From assembly GCF_000512585.2 (NCBI RefSeq), contig NC_089248.1, forward strand, positions 372,001 through 436,000: a stretch of DNA of 64,000 nt, written 5' to 3'. Made by a program: the position numbers and the translations under genes. Under the pieces are notes generated by a model. That model searched no databases, had not been told where the DNA came from, and saw only the letters and a list, made by a program, of their open reading frames with translations. The DNA is from Kwoniella bestiolae CBS 10118. Its lineage: Eukaryota > Basidiomycota > Tremellomycetes > Tremellales > Cryptococcaceae. The first letter of the stretch is position 1, and every line of letters starts with the position of its first letter. This document shows, one piece after another, positions 31,596 to 42,908 of the stretch.

Positions 31596-33090
31596 GGATT
31601 ATGGTGAAGTAAAGGAAATCAATCGTGTTGAGTTATGATGCGTTGGAATGTTTCCGATGCAATGTTCGCCTTTTTGTAAGATGGGTAAGATCAAAGTAGG
31701 TAGGATCTTTTCAAGTCAACTGGCTGCTTCCCCTGATTAGATCGGTGGGGCAGAGCTATTTGTGTTGGAAGGCGGAAGACTGCACCATCGTCGCTCCTTT
31801 CAATTGTTAAAAAGTCTGGACCATCGGTGACGCCATCGAAGCGAGAGGTACAGAAAGGAAGCAGATGACGTTACCCAATTGTAATCTGATCACCCGGTAG
31901 ACATTGGTCTCCTGATGATCTCACTCTCAGGCAGCGGCCCCGTTCTGATCATCGTCTTCTCCACCGGATCCTCACCAATCTTCAAAGCCAGTATGAACCG
32001 AAGAGGATCCTCAGATGCTGCGACACCCATGCGGAAGCCCGGCACGCTGAGAGACCATCTTCCATTTCCGACTCGAATAATGCGCCACAGGCCATCTGCT
32101 GATCAGACGTGAAACGGCTTCGGAACTTCTCCTCCAGGATCTTTGGTGTCTGTGTCTTTTTTGAGGATCTGGAGGATCACCCCATCTTGTTCGGGCGAGG
32201 AGGTAGGGTTTCATCGATGATCCTCGACCCTGACCCATGCGATCGCTGTCTGTTCAAACGCTATTCAGCAATTTCATTTATCATGCGCCCGGACATATTT
32301 GGAACGGTTCTGCAATCTCGCTCGCGAGTGTACGTGTCGAGCTGTTGAGAATACATACCTCGCCATCTAGTAATCTCACGTTGGTGTTGTTCTTGGCTTG
32401 ATACTCTGGGGTTCTCTGATGTGATGAGTGCTTCTCTCAAAGCTGAGTTTCTATTCTCCAGATCCCTCACTTGGGGGATAGAGCTGACTCTTACCGAGCG
32501 AGCTTGGGGAAATTTGTCGAGGGCATGTCACAAGAGCTTGAGAGATAAGTGGAGTGATGTAAGCTAGATTAGGGGTTGCAGGAAGAACACGGTGATTGAA
32601 TAGTTGCGTATGTCTTGGCGTCGTATGGTAGGATAGCAAATCTTGTATACATGTACACGACGACACCTGAAGCTTACAATGACAGGCAAGATCCGCTTCA
32701 CTCTTCAATATTCAGTCAACGATACGAAAAGAGGTTTCAGAAAGGTGAAATGTTGAATTGCGTCATCAGACTTCAGCGTGTGTACGCAGGATGGGGGAGG
32801 CGACGGTGATAACACCGCTATGAGAGTCCTTCGATTCTGGGAAGTGAGGGAAAAAGAAGGGAAATTTGTGGACATAGGGCTCCGCCTAGGTGATGGGAAC
32901 AAGGACAGGCCTCTACAAATGAACGCTGAGCACCCTGGCGACCATGTCAGCAATTAAAAGTACAGCTGATAGTAGCAGCGTAACGCTCGCATCAAAAATC
33001 AATAATCTGGTTAGAACTATGTAATAACACCACCGTAATCTAGGACGCACTATTGAACTACACGGTAACACGACAGCATCTCAGTTATAC
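31596..33090. other. Intergenic of the family 2 island with a relic
   Basis: Promoter side of member 1 and 3' side of member 2. Contains GTCGCTCCTTTCA (31790-31802), repeated upstream of member 2 at 34264-34276 within a longer diverged match, and the coiled-coil relic at 32261-32470. The rest shows no coding. Confidence 0.45.
32261..32470 (-). pseudogene. Possible coiled-coil relic of family 2
   Basis: A 69-codon frame without an ATG start, reading RDLENRNSALREALITSENP and then EQHQREITRWRGMYSQQLDT before a stop. It resembles the N-terminal coiled coils of members 4 and 5 (heptad-like L/I spacing, E/Q/N/R rich). No downstream continuation is found in any frame, so it is more likely a decayed fragment than a gene. 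Confidence 0.3.
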
Positions 33091-34047
33091 CTAATCTGTG
33101 ACCTCAGAATCACCAATCCAGTCCGAAATCGCGTGTCTCAGTCTTTCCGAGGGCTGCAGTCTGCAACATTGCGAATCGCCATAATCAGTCTCGACCATTG
33201 TGCCCATCGGGTCATCTTCTTTGTTCGGCTCTATTGCTCTGACCACCTGGGTGTTGTCTGGGAGACGCTCAAGCGCCGAGCCAAGCTTGTGATAGCCGGC
33301 GTGCCTGAACTTGGGGTGATTCCAAGCTTCGCTTACAGCCCTCTGAGAGTAATCTCTGATCCATCGATCCAGATGCTTCGTACTCGTTGTTCTGTTCTGA
33401 CAACCCAGAATTTCAGGTCGGATTTTATTCTCGAGAGTCTGGGTGTACGATTGTAACAATGGACCATGATAATGCAAGACGCCGACGGCATTCTCACTCT
33501 CCCAGCCTCGTCGAATCTCTTTGCCATACTCTATCCATCTTGAGCTTAGCTCTCTTCGGAGACTAATGATGTATTCAGGTGAAGAAGAGCAATCAGTCAT
33601 TCTTTGATACTTGTTCAATGTCAGGTCGGGGTTCTCAAACTGGAGCAATCTCCCCACAGCGACTTGGGAAGCTCGATCGGGATCTGGGTCTGCAAATGTA
33701 CTTTTGAAAGTCAAGTCAACATCGACATTCAACAAACCTCCCCGCTCGGTGTATGGATGACGAAATACTCTTGTTGTCCAAGAAACCTTCCCACCTGGCC
33801 ATTTTCTACGTTCGATCAAATTGGAATATTCGTTCGCTACCTTCTGTGCAATGAAGTCTTCCAGATCTTTATTTAGCTGAGGATCTGTCTTTAGAAAACT
33901 CAGGACCTCTCGTTTGAAGTGGTCAGACTTTTCGCATTCCGCCTCCAGCTTTGGGTCACCGTCGCACGCCCATTCTAGGCGGCACTCACTGATTTTGTCA
34001 GCTAGTTCTGCTTGAATGCTACGAAGATCGGAAAACGCTTGCGACAT
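33091..34047 (-). CDS. Family 2 orphan protein, member 2 (318 aa)
   Basis: Intact intronless frame from ATG 34047. Order of blocks: SQAFSDLRSIQAELADKIS (residues 2-20), WACDGDPKLEAECEKSDHFK, LSFLKTDPQLNKDLEDFIAQ, then WPGGKVSWTTRV, NPDLTLNKYQRMTDCSSSPE (about 150-170), a helical C-terminal half, and ISDWIGDSEVTD at the end. The first half corresponds to ERCxxxxxFKExxLxYMExD ... PDGKIKWEAS in members 4 and 5, so both subgroups share one ancestor. No known family, signal peptide or membrane helix is seen; predicted soluble and helical. It is the best intact reference for subgroup 1 and for locating the frameshift in member 1. Confidence 0.65.
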   Translation of the reverse strand: MSQAFSDLRSIQAELADKISECRLEWACDGDPKLEAECEKSDHFKREVLSFLKTDPQLNKDLEDFIAQKVANEYSNLIERRKWPGGKVSWTTRVFRHPYTERGGLLNVDVDLTFKSTFADPDPDRASQVAVGRLLQFENPDLTLNKYQRMTDCSSSPEYIISLRRELSSRWIEYGKEIRRGWESENAVGVLHYHGPLLQSYTQTLENKIRPEILGCQNRTTSTKHLDRWIRDYSQRAVSEAWNHPKFRHAGYHKLGSALERLPDNTQVVRAIEPNKEDDPMGTMVETDYGDSQCCRLQPSERLRHAISDWIGDSEVTD

Positions 34048-34722
34048 GGCAGTATAAGCTTGTTGATCGATTGTGTCGATTCACTCTGGATCACTGGGAT
34101 GCTGTACAGATATCAAGCTGTCTGTAAACCTCGTTGTTCAGAGAAATTGTCCAGTGAGGAGGGGATTACTCGGCGGAACATCCTTGACATGCAAGCTGCG
34201 ATACCTGCTTGCAGCAAAGTGGAGCGAGCATTGTATTGTCTGTTGAAGGAAGCTGGCACAGTTGTCGCTCCTTTCAGCTTGAAGGAAGGCACAGCCCTTC
34301 TTTCGTGCGTACAATGGATGGTAAGGAGTGATCGCTATCCAGCTGCTTAAAACATCTGTGGATGGGCACCGGCTGTGCAGCGATTTGTTGATTGTGGCAG
34401 GACCATGCCTCGTGATGCTCTTAGTGAATGACATGCTCCTCTCGGATGGTAGCAGACCGAGACCGTTGTAGTGTGCAAGCGAGACTCAAAGATAAGAACA
34501 CGTGGCAAGTGGTTCAACACCCATTAATGGACCAGATTGAAGGGATGAGACCGATGGTATAGTGATACATCTTCAGTATCAATGTGTCATCAATTAGTGG
34601 AGTAGCATAGTAGGACACACCCTGATGCCACACACCTCTCGCATATCATACAGAGCTCCCCTATGCAGAAGACAGAGATCAAATACGCTCTCTCCATCAA
34701 CCAAAGAAGGGGGGTAACTTAG
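34048..34722. other. Intergenic of the family 2 island
   Basis: Upstream of member 2; carries the 34240-34276 segment similar to 31766-31802 upstream of member 1. No coding seen. Confidence 0.45.
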
Positions 34723-35175
34723 TCATCCTGCAATTCCAAGAAAATTCCTGTCTCGTCCAGATTCCGTGCTGCGGTTGCAAAGCTCCAATACAGAATCAAG
34801 CAAGAAGTCGTTGACTCCTTCTCTGGTCAACTGAACCTTTTCAAACACCTCACGTACGCCGCGTCTTGCTCGGGAGTCGTATCCAAGTTTAATCAAACTC
34901 TTTGCCGCAGAGTCCAGTCTTATATCCGCAATTTCTCTGATCAAGATATCCGCCGGAGAGGGGCAAGTGAGACTCAGTCTGTCTCGAATGAGTCGTCTCA
35001 ATAGATTGTTACATCTGTCGTTTGAGGCACTCAATTTCGAATTGCACTCTGCCAATTCTTTTTCACGCAATGCCAAGGTCGAGCCGAGTTCAGAGTTAGA
35101 AACTTCGAGATTTTCGATTCGCCGATGGAGCTCAGCGGTAACTTTCGAAGGCGTCGATAGATCGGATTCGACCAT
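34723..35175 (-). CDS. Family 2 orphan protein, short member 3 (150 aa)
   Basis: Starts at ATG 35175 (MVESDLSTPSKV); the open frame extends further upstream without better support. Residues 10-55 are a predicted coiled coil (AELHRRIENLEVSNSELGS, then LREKELAECNSKLSAS). The following helix KSLIKLGYDSRARRGVREVF sits where members 4 and 5 have EEVLEYMEFDQSTQIRQKIS. The C-terminal two thirds of the longer members, including the D/E-W-I-x-D motif, is missing, so it is a truncated or short form. Same strand and order as its neighbours. Function unknown. Confidence 0.5.
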   Translation of the reverse strand: MVESDLSTPSKVTAELHRRIENLEVSNSELGSTLALREKELAECNSKLSASNDRCNNLLRRLIRDRLSLTCPSPADILIREIADIRLDSAAKSLIKLGYDSRARRGVREVFEKVQLTREGVNDFLLDSVLELCNRSTESGRDRNFLGIAG

Positions 35176-35668
35176 GCTACCTTTTATTTGTGTTGAAAAA
35201 TGATAGGTAAGGTGACGGACAGTGTACAGTGAATGCGTGGGCATGGAAATACGAAAGGGATGACGATGCAGCTGACCACTCATATGCAGTTTTTCATTGC
35301 AGAAGGGACTACCGTTTCATCATTCTTATGAGGTCATCCGAAGTGTTCAATGTACTCCTAAAAGGAGGGGCTCTACGCCTTTTCTTTCGGCGGTATAACA
35401 TGGAAAGTGTCATCATGTATCGGTTTCAGATTATGGAGCGTAATACAAGGGTGCTGTGACTTCATAGCAAGAGGTACGAAACGATTTCTATAGCGAGATC
35501 AGGGAATTGCGAAAACGTTCTAGGTGTATAGCCCACGGCTCGTTCGTTCAAGGCATCGTCCGTGGACCACTGAAATTCGCAAACGTGGTTTCTACATATA
35601 CGTAAAATAACTTGATCTCTTCAGACTCGAGCTACCCCGCAGGCGTGTCATTGTGTTGTTTTGCCTTC
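35176..35668. other. Intergenic of the family 2 island
   Basis: Spacer between short member 3 and the stop of member 4; no coding or repeat recognised. Confidence 0.4.
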
Positions 35669-36907
35669 TCAGAGACCGCTCAAGAAGGAACTGTCGGGGA
35701 TCCAATCTTCTAGAGCATGTTCGCCATTCTTGTATCCTCCAAGAGATCTCACGAAAGTACCTCTTCCCTCCTCCCTCAGCTGTCTCTTAATGTCAACATC
35801 ATGACTCAGTCGCCTCCACAGCTCGTAAGGGCTTTTTCTACCGGGCCTACCGGGCTCAACGTCCGATTTCTTAGAAAAGGTACTGACCCAAGAATCCCAC
35901 CAGCCGTTTTTCAATATGTTCTCAGCATGTCGACTAACGAACCTCTCGGAAGTAGTTTCCTGAGAGAGTTGTTCGGCAAGGGTGAATTCGTTTGACGCAT
36001 GTCCGCCAAGATGCCTTTGCCCGGCATTTTTCTGCTCTCTGAGAAACTCCCTGAGGATCTTTTGACTCAATTCCACTTTGGTTCTCTCCAGATGACTCTG
36101 TAACATCGCCGACATATGCGCTAGATCGTCACTGCTATGCGCAATCCTGTGTCGTTCCCGTTCTGCATTATCTCTCTCTCGCCTCAGTCCGTGAATTTCC
36201 TTTCCCAAATCTTCTTTCGGGACAGTAAACTGGACTTGCTCGTACTTCTGCAAAGAGATCGGGGGGATCTCGATGAAATGTCCTGAAGTGGTGAGTCGTT
36301 TGTCTCCGAGGGAGATGGACAAAGTTGGGTACACCCTATGAGGCAGCGTACAGGGACTGATACTGGCTTTCCAAGTTAGTTTTGCATCTGTGTCTGTATC
36401 AGACTTGAGTCGATCGTACAACCTAGTCCACTCCCTGGGCATCTTATCTTCAATCCAACTGGATACTCTCCTCCTGACTCCAAGATCATTATCATACTCC
36501 ATATATCCCAAGATCCCCTCTTTGAAGCCTGTTTCAGCTTCGCATCTTTCGTCCAATTGAGGGTCTTCAGCCCGAGACCTCTTTAGCCATTCTTGAGCGG
36601 TCAGAGTGATCACTTCATCCTTCATCGTATCCATCTTCGTCCAGAAATTGGCGGAGTCGGTAGCGACTGCTCGGCCCTTCCTTGCGAGGTCATCTCGATG
36701 ATCTCGTGCGTCCCATTCCTTCTGTTCTTTGAGATTTGTCAGCTCAACGGTCAAAGATGCATTACGGACTTGGAGGGCCTCAATCTCCGCTTGGAGGTTC
36801 TGAATGGTCTCTTTATCTTTGCCACCCAGGTGGGTCTTCATCGAAGACATGACGGCATGTAATCGCGAGGGGGATCCGATTCTGCCCTCGCGCGTAGAAG
36901 CTTCCAT
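35669..36907 (-). CDS. Family 2 orphan protein, member 4 (412 aa)
   Basis: Intact intronless frame from ATG 36907. Residues about 30-65 form a predicted coiled coil (ETIQNLQAEIEALQVRNAS). Next come EWLKRSRAEDPQLDERCEAE, MEYDNDLGVRRRVSSWIEDK, a beta-like block (LTWKASISP ... YPTLSISLGDKRLTTSGHFI), a second coiled coil of about 40 residues absent from member 5 (GKEIHGLRRERDNAERERHR), FVSRHAENILKNGWWDSW, and a C-terminus RGTFVRSLGGYKNGEHALED-WIPD. The C-terminal block is nearly identical to member 5 (RGTFIRSLGEYEGGGHSRED-WIPD). Predicted soluble, no known domain. With member 5 it forms subgroup 2, more similar to each other than to members 1 and 2. Confidence 0.65.
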   Translation of the reverse strand: MEASTREGRIGSPSRLHAVMSSMKTHLGGKDKETIQNLQAEIEALQVRNASLTVELTNLKEQKEWDARDHRDDLARKGRAVATDSANFWTKMDTMKDEVITLTAQEWLKRSRAEDPQLDERCEAETGFKEGILGYMEYDNDLGVRRRVSSWIEDKMPREWTRLYDRLKSDTDTDAKLTWKASISPCTLPHRVYPTLSISLGDKRLTTSGHFIEIPPISLQKYEQVQFTVPKEDLGKEIHGLRRERDNAERERHRIAHSSDDLAHMSAMLQSHLERTKVELSQKILREFLREQKNAGQRHLGGHASNEFTLAEQLSQETTSERFVSRHAENILKNGWWDSWVSTFSKKSDVEPGRPGRKSPYELWRRLSHDVDIKRQLREEGRGTFVRSLGGYKNGEHALEDWIPDSSFLSGL

Positions 36908-37432
36908 AGTGATCGGTCTGGCAATTTAAGGGGAGTCCAATCAGAGTAGATTGTCTTGTGGAGGGAAAGCTGATTGAGAGAGGTCGACCGGTCGAACGCA
37001 TACCAAGAGGTAATTCTTAAGATTGGATCCCGTCTATCGCTCAAGTCCAATCCTCGCCTTCGATTTGCCAAAATATTCAGTCATCCTTTCACTGAAAAAG
37101 TTGGAGACGAAACACGTTGCACTTGCGATAACCCGCCTTGTCATGCGAAATATCATCGAAAGGTACATTTCTCGAGGGGCGAGACCCTCACATAAATGTT
37201 CGTAGTATATGTTCTGAGCATTGGCACATACTGAAGTCCAAGAGCCCAACAAAAAGACTTTGTGGCGTGCCCGAGATCATATTGTATTGGACAGTTCGTC
37301 CAATGCTCTCAGGGCATAGCCCGTTTGTTAGGCTTTGACAACGATAAGTTGCACTGTGCAATGCATGAGAGAAGACACTGAAGTCATTCGTATGAGATCA
37401 TTCTGGAATACAGCCCTAGGCGATTCATACAC
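36908..37432. other. Intergenic of the family 2 island
   Basis: Promoter side of member 4; only short frames. No repeat recognised. Confidence 0.4.
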
Positions 37433-38534
37433 TCAAATTCTGCTCAGAAATGATTTATCAGGGATCCAGTCCTCCCTGGAATGTCCCCCTCCTTCATATT
37501 CCCCCAGCGATCTTATGAAAGTACCTCTCTCCTCTCCCCTCGTCTGTCTTTCAATGTGCACATCTGCCCTCATAACCCTCAATACATCGTAAAGGGTTTG
37601 CTGAATATCTGGCTGGTGATCCTGGTTTAATCGAAGCGCACTTTCCCAAGTATCTTTCCAAGCATTATTCAAATTATTTTCAGCATGTTCGCTTACAAAT
37701 TTATCAAAAGTCTCCACACGAGCGAGAAACTTGATGTGTTCGGACACTTCCTTCGCACGAATGTATCTCGGTCCCAGCCTACTTCTCTCCTCTGCAAAGA
37801 AGGTGCTCAAGATCTGTTGACTTAAGCCTTCCTTTATCCAAGCCAAATCACTATTGAGCATCGTCGACATGTTGCGAATTCTGATTTCCTCGTAGGAGAT
37901 CGGAGGAAGATCGATGCGACTCCCTTTCAACACTAATGGATCATCGCGTCCGAAGAATAATTTTAATGTTGGATGGACCGAGTTTGAAGGTGGACAGGAA
38001 GGGACACTAGCTTCCCATTTTATCTTGCCATCGGGATATTCGGCCTTGTTGGTAGCTCGGTTGCCCATTCTTCGCCATTCAGACACATTTTCACTTATAA
38101 ACTTTTCAGAGATCTTCTGTCGAATCTGAGTAGATTGATCGAATTCCATGTATTCCAGCACTTCCTCCTTGAAAGCCCATTGATTCTCGCATCGCTCATA
38201 TAAAGCTGAATCGGCAGCTCGGGATCTCTCGAGCCACTTTCCAGTCGTCTGACTGACTAAGTCATCGATGATTAATTTAAGGGCAGGAGACAAATACCGG
38301 TCCCAGTAGTCCCTGATCTCGTATAGGTCGAAAATCATGCCAGTCTTCGCTGTCTTTTACCTTTTTGGTCAGAGACTCGATGTCACGTTCTAGCAATCTG
38401 TTAGCTGCCTCAACCTCCTGGATCCTTGCCTTGTCTTCAGCTTGCGTGCCACGTCTGGAACTTGAGAAGATGGAACGCATTGTAGAGGCAGAAGACGGTT
38501 CCGCTCGGCTATTGTCTGTGTTACCAGTTGGCAT
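37433..38534 (-). CDS. Family 2 orphan protein, member 5 (about 352 aa; frame change at 38318-38360)
   Basis: ATG 38534 starts MPTGNTDNSRAEPSSAST, then MRSIFSSSRRGTQ and a coiled coil (IQEVEAANRLLERDIESL) homologous to the start of member 4. The main frame then changes: homology resumes at IRDYWDRYLSP and runs to the stop at 37433 with ERSRAADSALYERCE, YPDGKIKWEAS, HPTLKLFFGRDDPLVLKGS, FVSEHAENNLNNAWKDTW and the shared REDWIPDKSFLSRI. A 43-base intron with GTAAAA donor and unusual GAG acceptor (38318-38360) would restore one frame; otherwise it is a frameshift. Apart from this point the gene looks intact and conserved with member 4, which suggests it is or was recently functional. Confidence 0.55.
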
Positions 38535-39362
38535 GTCGTCAAATCTTCGATTGTGCAGTCAAGGAGAGTATGTCGCAAATTGTCGCAAACAGTTGATATA
38601 GAAAGATACAACCTACAGTGGCAAACACTCACAGACCCACAGTTTATATACCTTACCTCTCATTGTACCAACTTTGATGCTCGCCTTCTGACCAAGGAGG
38701 GGTTCATGCCGTCCTTTCATGGGGGAAGAGGAAGACGGAATTGCGCTCTGCCCAGGCCGTATTCCCGGGTGGCGCACGTCATTCAAAATGATCCTCCTTT
38801 CACATGCTTCTCCGCGGCGGAGAAGGCGTACCGACTTTGACTCGACGCGGGAAACACAGACGCAGCTTGTCATTGCCTCTACTGAGGAAGTGCGTGAGAT
38901 TCCATACGGTAGGTGTCACGCTCGTGTTGCCACCGGCTGGACTATACGATTCATACCGAGTCCCAAGAGACATTGATTTGACTCTCCGGGTCAAAAGGAA
39001 AGTAGAATGACTCAACGAGGACTTTTGGAAGCGGAGCACCTGAGATGTTTCAGCAATTGTCATAGATGACATTTTCGCACTAGTATATAAGCAGATTCAA
39101 TCCGGATCCAGCGGATTGAATATTGTACCCTTTTGGTCAATACGATATGCAGTTGCTTATGTGTATCCGTTACAGCAATCAAGATTTTGTGCACCTCCCA
39201 CGGTCGTCTGCGAGTCAGACCTGCCTCTACTGTACATCAGCACATCGGAGAGGCTTCCAAGTCTGCGGCTGCATGCGGTTCACGAAACGACAAAAACGAA
39301 TCAATCATCACAGATTACATGAGCACATGCATGCTGCATACCAACGCCCGATGTACAATCTA
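38535..39362. other. Intergenic, right edge of the family 2 island
   Basis: Promoter side of member 5 and 3' side of SYF1. Contains AGTATATAAGCAG near 39083. Several short frames overlap on both strands; none is supported. Confidence 0.45.
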
Positions 39363-42300
39363 CTAAAACTCATCCTCATCCATCTCGATCGCATCGGGAT
39401 TCGCCACCTCCCCTTCCCCTTCATCCTCAGCCTGATCTATCCCATGAGCATTCTGATTCTTCAACGTACTAGCTACGAAAGCAGGACCACCTGTCTTTTT
39501 GGTCGTACCTGTACCAGAACCTGATAGATCTCTCTCCATGGCGGCCATGGGATCAGCAGCGTCTTTAGCTGTGTCGGTTGGTTTCTCAGCTCCTTTTGCC
39601 GCTGCTGCTGTTTGAGCGGCGATGAAGGATGTTTCGGTGTTGAATGCTGCTTGGACGGCTCGTTTGATACGCAGCATTTCTCGGAAGGTGTCTTCTGAGC
39701 CGGTGTCGACTGTGACCAATTAAACATGTTAGCACAAGTAGAGATGTACAGATAGAGAATGTGAAGTAGGTGTAAGGGGAGAACGATATGGTCGATACAA
39801 CACAATGCGAGAGGTAATCGTCGCGGAGTAGGAGTATGAGACAAGAGCGATGCATGAGGTTGGTCAATGGAAGAGAGAACGCATGACTCACCCTCAAACA
39901 AGTTCCATTCCTCCCAGAACTCCGCATCCACCCTCGGATCGCAGAACTGACTCGCATGAGCATAGATCGCCCTGGCCCTATCAATCTCCCCAAGCTTCCT
40001 CTCCATCCTCGCAAACCGCTTACACATCTCCGAAGTCTGCTTATCGGGCAAACTCTCCAGAGCTCTCTCATAGATAGGTCTCGTGGCGGGTAAACCAAAG
40101 TTCGCAGTGGCCTTGGCGATATAGATGGTGAACATGTCGAATTTGTCCGAATCCTGCACGGTCGCACATGCTCGGTCGTATATTCCCATTGCCCTCTTGG
40201 CCAATCCATGTTCTTCTTCCAATTTACCATATAGGAGGTAAATCGGCTTACAGAATTTGGGTGGACAGTTCTCCAGAGCCTGTTCGAATAGATCTCGAGC
40301 CCTTTCGAGCTTCTTGCCTCCGTATCGTTTGACAAATTTGGATAGGTAGATATTCCATATTTCGAATGCTACTGAGGGGTGGAATAGCTCGATTCCTCGT
40401 TCGTACACCTATATTATGTCGGGTTTATCAGCTAAATCCCAGTGTATCCTACGAGTCTGCAAGCTGATACACTACTCACCTTGAAACTCTCCTCGAAATA
40501 TTTGTTCTCTTCCAAGAACGCAGCATAGTTGACAATGACTTGAGCATTGGCAATCTTCAATTCCATGATCTTGTCATACACCACTTTGGTAGTTTCCACT
40601 GAACCGATAGATTCTTCAAGATCACTGTAGAAGGACCATATCTTTAGGGACTTGAATAGACGCTGCTGAGGTGAGAGGGACTATTTCCATTATCAGCTTG
40701 GATATTCACTCTCATCCTATATCGCACATATCTTCAACTCACTTCATCGTAGAAGTTGATCTTTTTAGGATCTCTAGGTATCGTCGTAGCTCTCTGCATC
40801 AACCGTATCGCTTCATCGTAGTTCCTACAAAGATATCAGTACCCGGGATTCCCACCCAAGAAAGGAATCTTTGCTTACTCATTCCTCAATTCCAATTCCG
40901 CCCATTCACACCAAACCTCCGCCAACTCATCCACACTCTTATACGGCACCTTCGCAGCTCTCTCCAAAATCTTCCTAGCCTGCTTCAAATCCGGTTCGTT
41001 CCTCGGTTCACCACTCTCCGGATCCTTACTTCCACCTTCTTCATAAAACTTCGCAAAATTCACATAAAGGGGATATAGGGGACCAGTGGCCTTCCTTGGA
41101 TTTATAGTATCCAAAGCTTTCACGTAAGTCTCCACCACTTTCTCATCATCGTCACCGAACAGTGCGATCCTCTTCTCCCATTCGACCACTTCGTTCGGGT
41201 TCCTCCTAAGTAACACCTCATTCAAGATGAACGGTCGTCTATCCATCAGCTCCTCAAACTTCTTCATCCGTTCGTCCAATTCCTTCTCAGTTTCTTCGGC
41301 GTCAAACTCCTCATCGGCCAAATTATCTTCATCGGCGATAGCATCCATCAAAGTGGAGATCATCGTTTCTGAGAATTCAGCGTAGGCGTCGAATATCTGC
41401 GTGAAATCTCGGATCGTGACAACGGCCGCCAGACCGCGTTCGAACGTTGCCGTTGCCCGATCAAACTCTCCACGCTTGATCCAATACGTAGCTAGACCGG
41501 TCCACAGTCTACCTGCCTGATCTTTGTATACCTCCAACCCATCTCTCTCCACTATCCCTTCTACGTCCAGTAAGCGCGAGTTGGAGGGGTCGGTGTCCTC
41601 GTCGTAAGGGAGTTCTTCTGGACCCTTCTTAGCGGAAATAGCATCTTTAGGTTTGAATATCTTCCCTTGTTCTACTGGCACGGGCGGACCGGCTATCCTA
41701 ATGAGACGGCCATGTATACTGGCCGGTTCCTCAGTGGGGGCAGGCGCGTCTTCTTGATCGGATTTCGAAATTTCGTCCACCACAGCCTGCTTAGTAGCTT
41801 TCAGCTCTAGTGTCTGCTCCTCGTCCATTCCTACTTCATCTGCATATCTTTCTACCAGTTCTAAGAAGTCGACGAAGAGCTGATAAGGCGATTTACCCTC
41901 GAGGGACGAGTACAGGTTCTTAGCTGCTCGACGAGCGAGGGAGAGGAGGTATTTGGATGCGGCGAGGGGACGAGGTGGGGTGGAGTCGAGGAGGTAGGTT
42001 ATATGTCGTTCGGTGAGACTTGCGTCGACCTGAGTTGATTATACACGTGATCAGCTTCACTCCTCTCAAACTTGTTGTGACGCGTAATGCGATGAAATGA
42101 GAGATGACCGCCAACACACCTTCAAAAACCTTCTCCAAACCCTCTCGCCAGCCTCACCGCCAATCATCTCAGCCCATCTTAGATACAATCCCCACACCCT
42201 CCCATGTAAACTTGGGGGGAGTGTCCTGAGAGCTCTATCAAACGTTCTGCGCGCATAGGTCCTCTTGAATGTAGCAGGGCATTTGGGGTGGAACAGAACC

Positions 42301-42908
42301 GAAAGATGCAATAGCCACGGTACAGGCAAATGGCTCAGACAAGCTATCATTCGTTCTCCAGTAGCTATAAGGGATCTCCACTCTTCGTAGCCTACTATCC
42401 CGTCCAGTCCGCCGATCCACTCATTAGCCTCTTCAGCAGCTTCGAGCAACTCCCTAACGTTCGTCTTGAACCCTGATCCCCTCTTTGCATGCTGGGTTCT
42501 AGCAGTCTTAGCGGCTGGTGTAAGATCTCCAAGGACATACGATTGACGCATATTGTAATATCCTCTCCAGAGTTTGAAGCTCGTAGGAAAGATTGCCAGT
42601 GCCCTTTCATACACCAAGGTCAACTGCTGTAATCCCTCGCGAGAGACGTGGGTCGACAGGGGACCTAGGAGAAGTTCCTCAGGCGATGGCTGTTCGGGCT
42701 TGTCAGGTTCATTGGCTGATATGCGCTGTTTTAGCTGGGTGATGTAGGAGAGCCATGATCGGAGGTTGTCGGGGTTGTGCAGGAGGTCTTCCTCTGTTGA
42801 GAGGTCTGAGGCGGAGATGAGGTGAGGGTGGGTGAGAGGTGTAGGGATTGGGAAGGTTAGTGGGAAGCGGGAGAAGAGGGAGGCGAGAGGGGAGTCTTCA
42901 GCCGACAT
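39363..42908 (-). CDS. SYF1: Pre-mRNA-splicing factor Syf1 (XAB2 homologue)
   Basis: Six exons: 42120-42908, 40879-42029, 40743-40824, 40480-40680, 39892-40408 and 39363-39709; 1028 aa. The protein is built of half-a-TPR (HAT) repeats, e.g. WLSYITQLKQRI, RALAIFPTSFKLWRGYYNM, YPLYVNFAKFYEE, VYERGIELFHPSVAFEIWNI, LFEQALENCPPKFCKPIYLL, IYERALESLPDKQTSEMCKR and FWEEWNLFE. The order and the end (EMLRIKRAVQAAFN then an Ala/Asp-rich tail) are typical of Syf1/XAB2, a scaffold of the NineTeen-associated (Prp19) complex that stays in the spliceosome through both catalytic steps in the nucleus. An acidic insert (about 300-350, DEDNLADEEFDAEETEKELD) is common in fungal forms. Its promoter is shared head to head with the TATDN1-type gene. 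Confidence 0.92.

Noticed and set aside
38550..39360. Several 60-130 codon frames on both strands.
   Set aside because: Many start with non-ATG codons, overlap each other and lack any recognisable motif.
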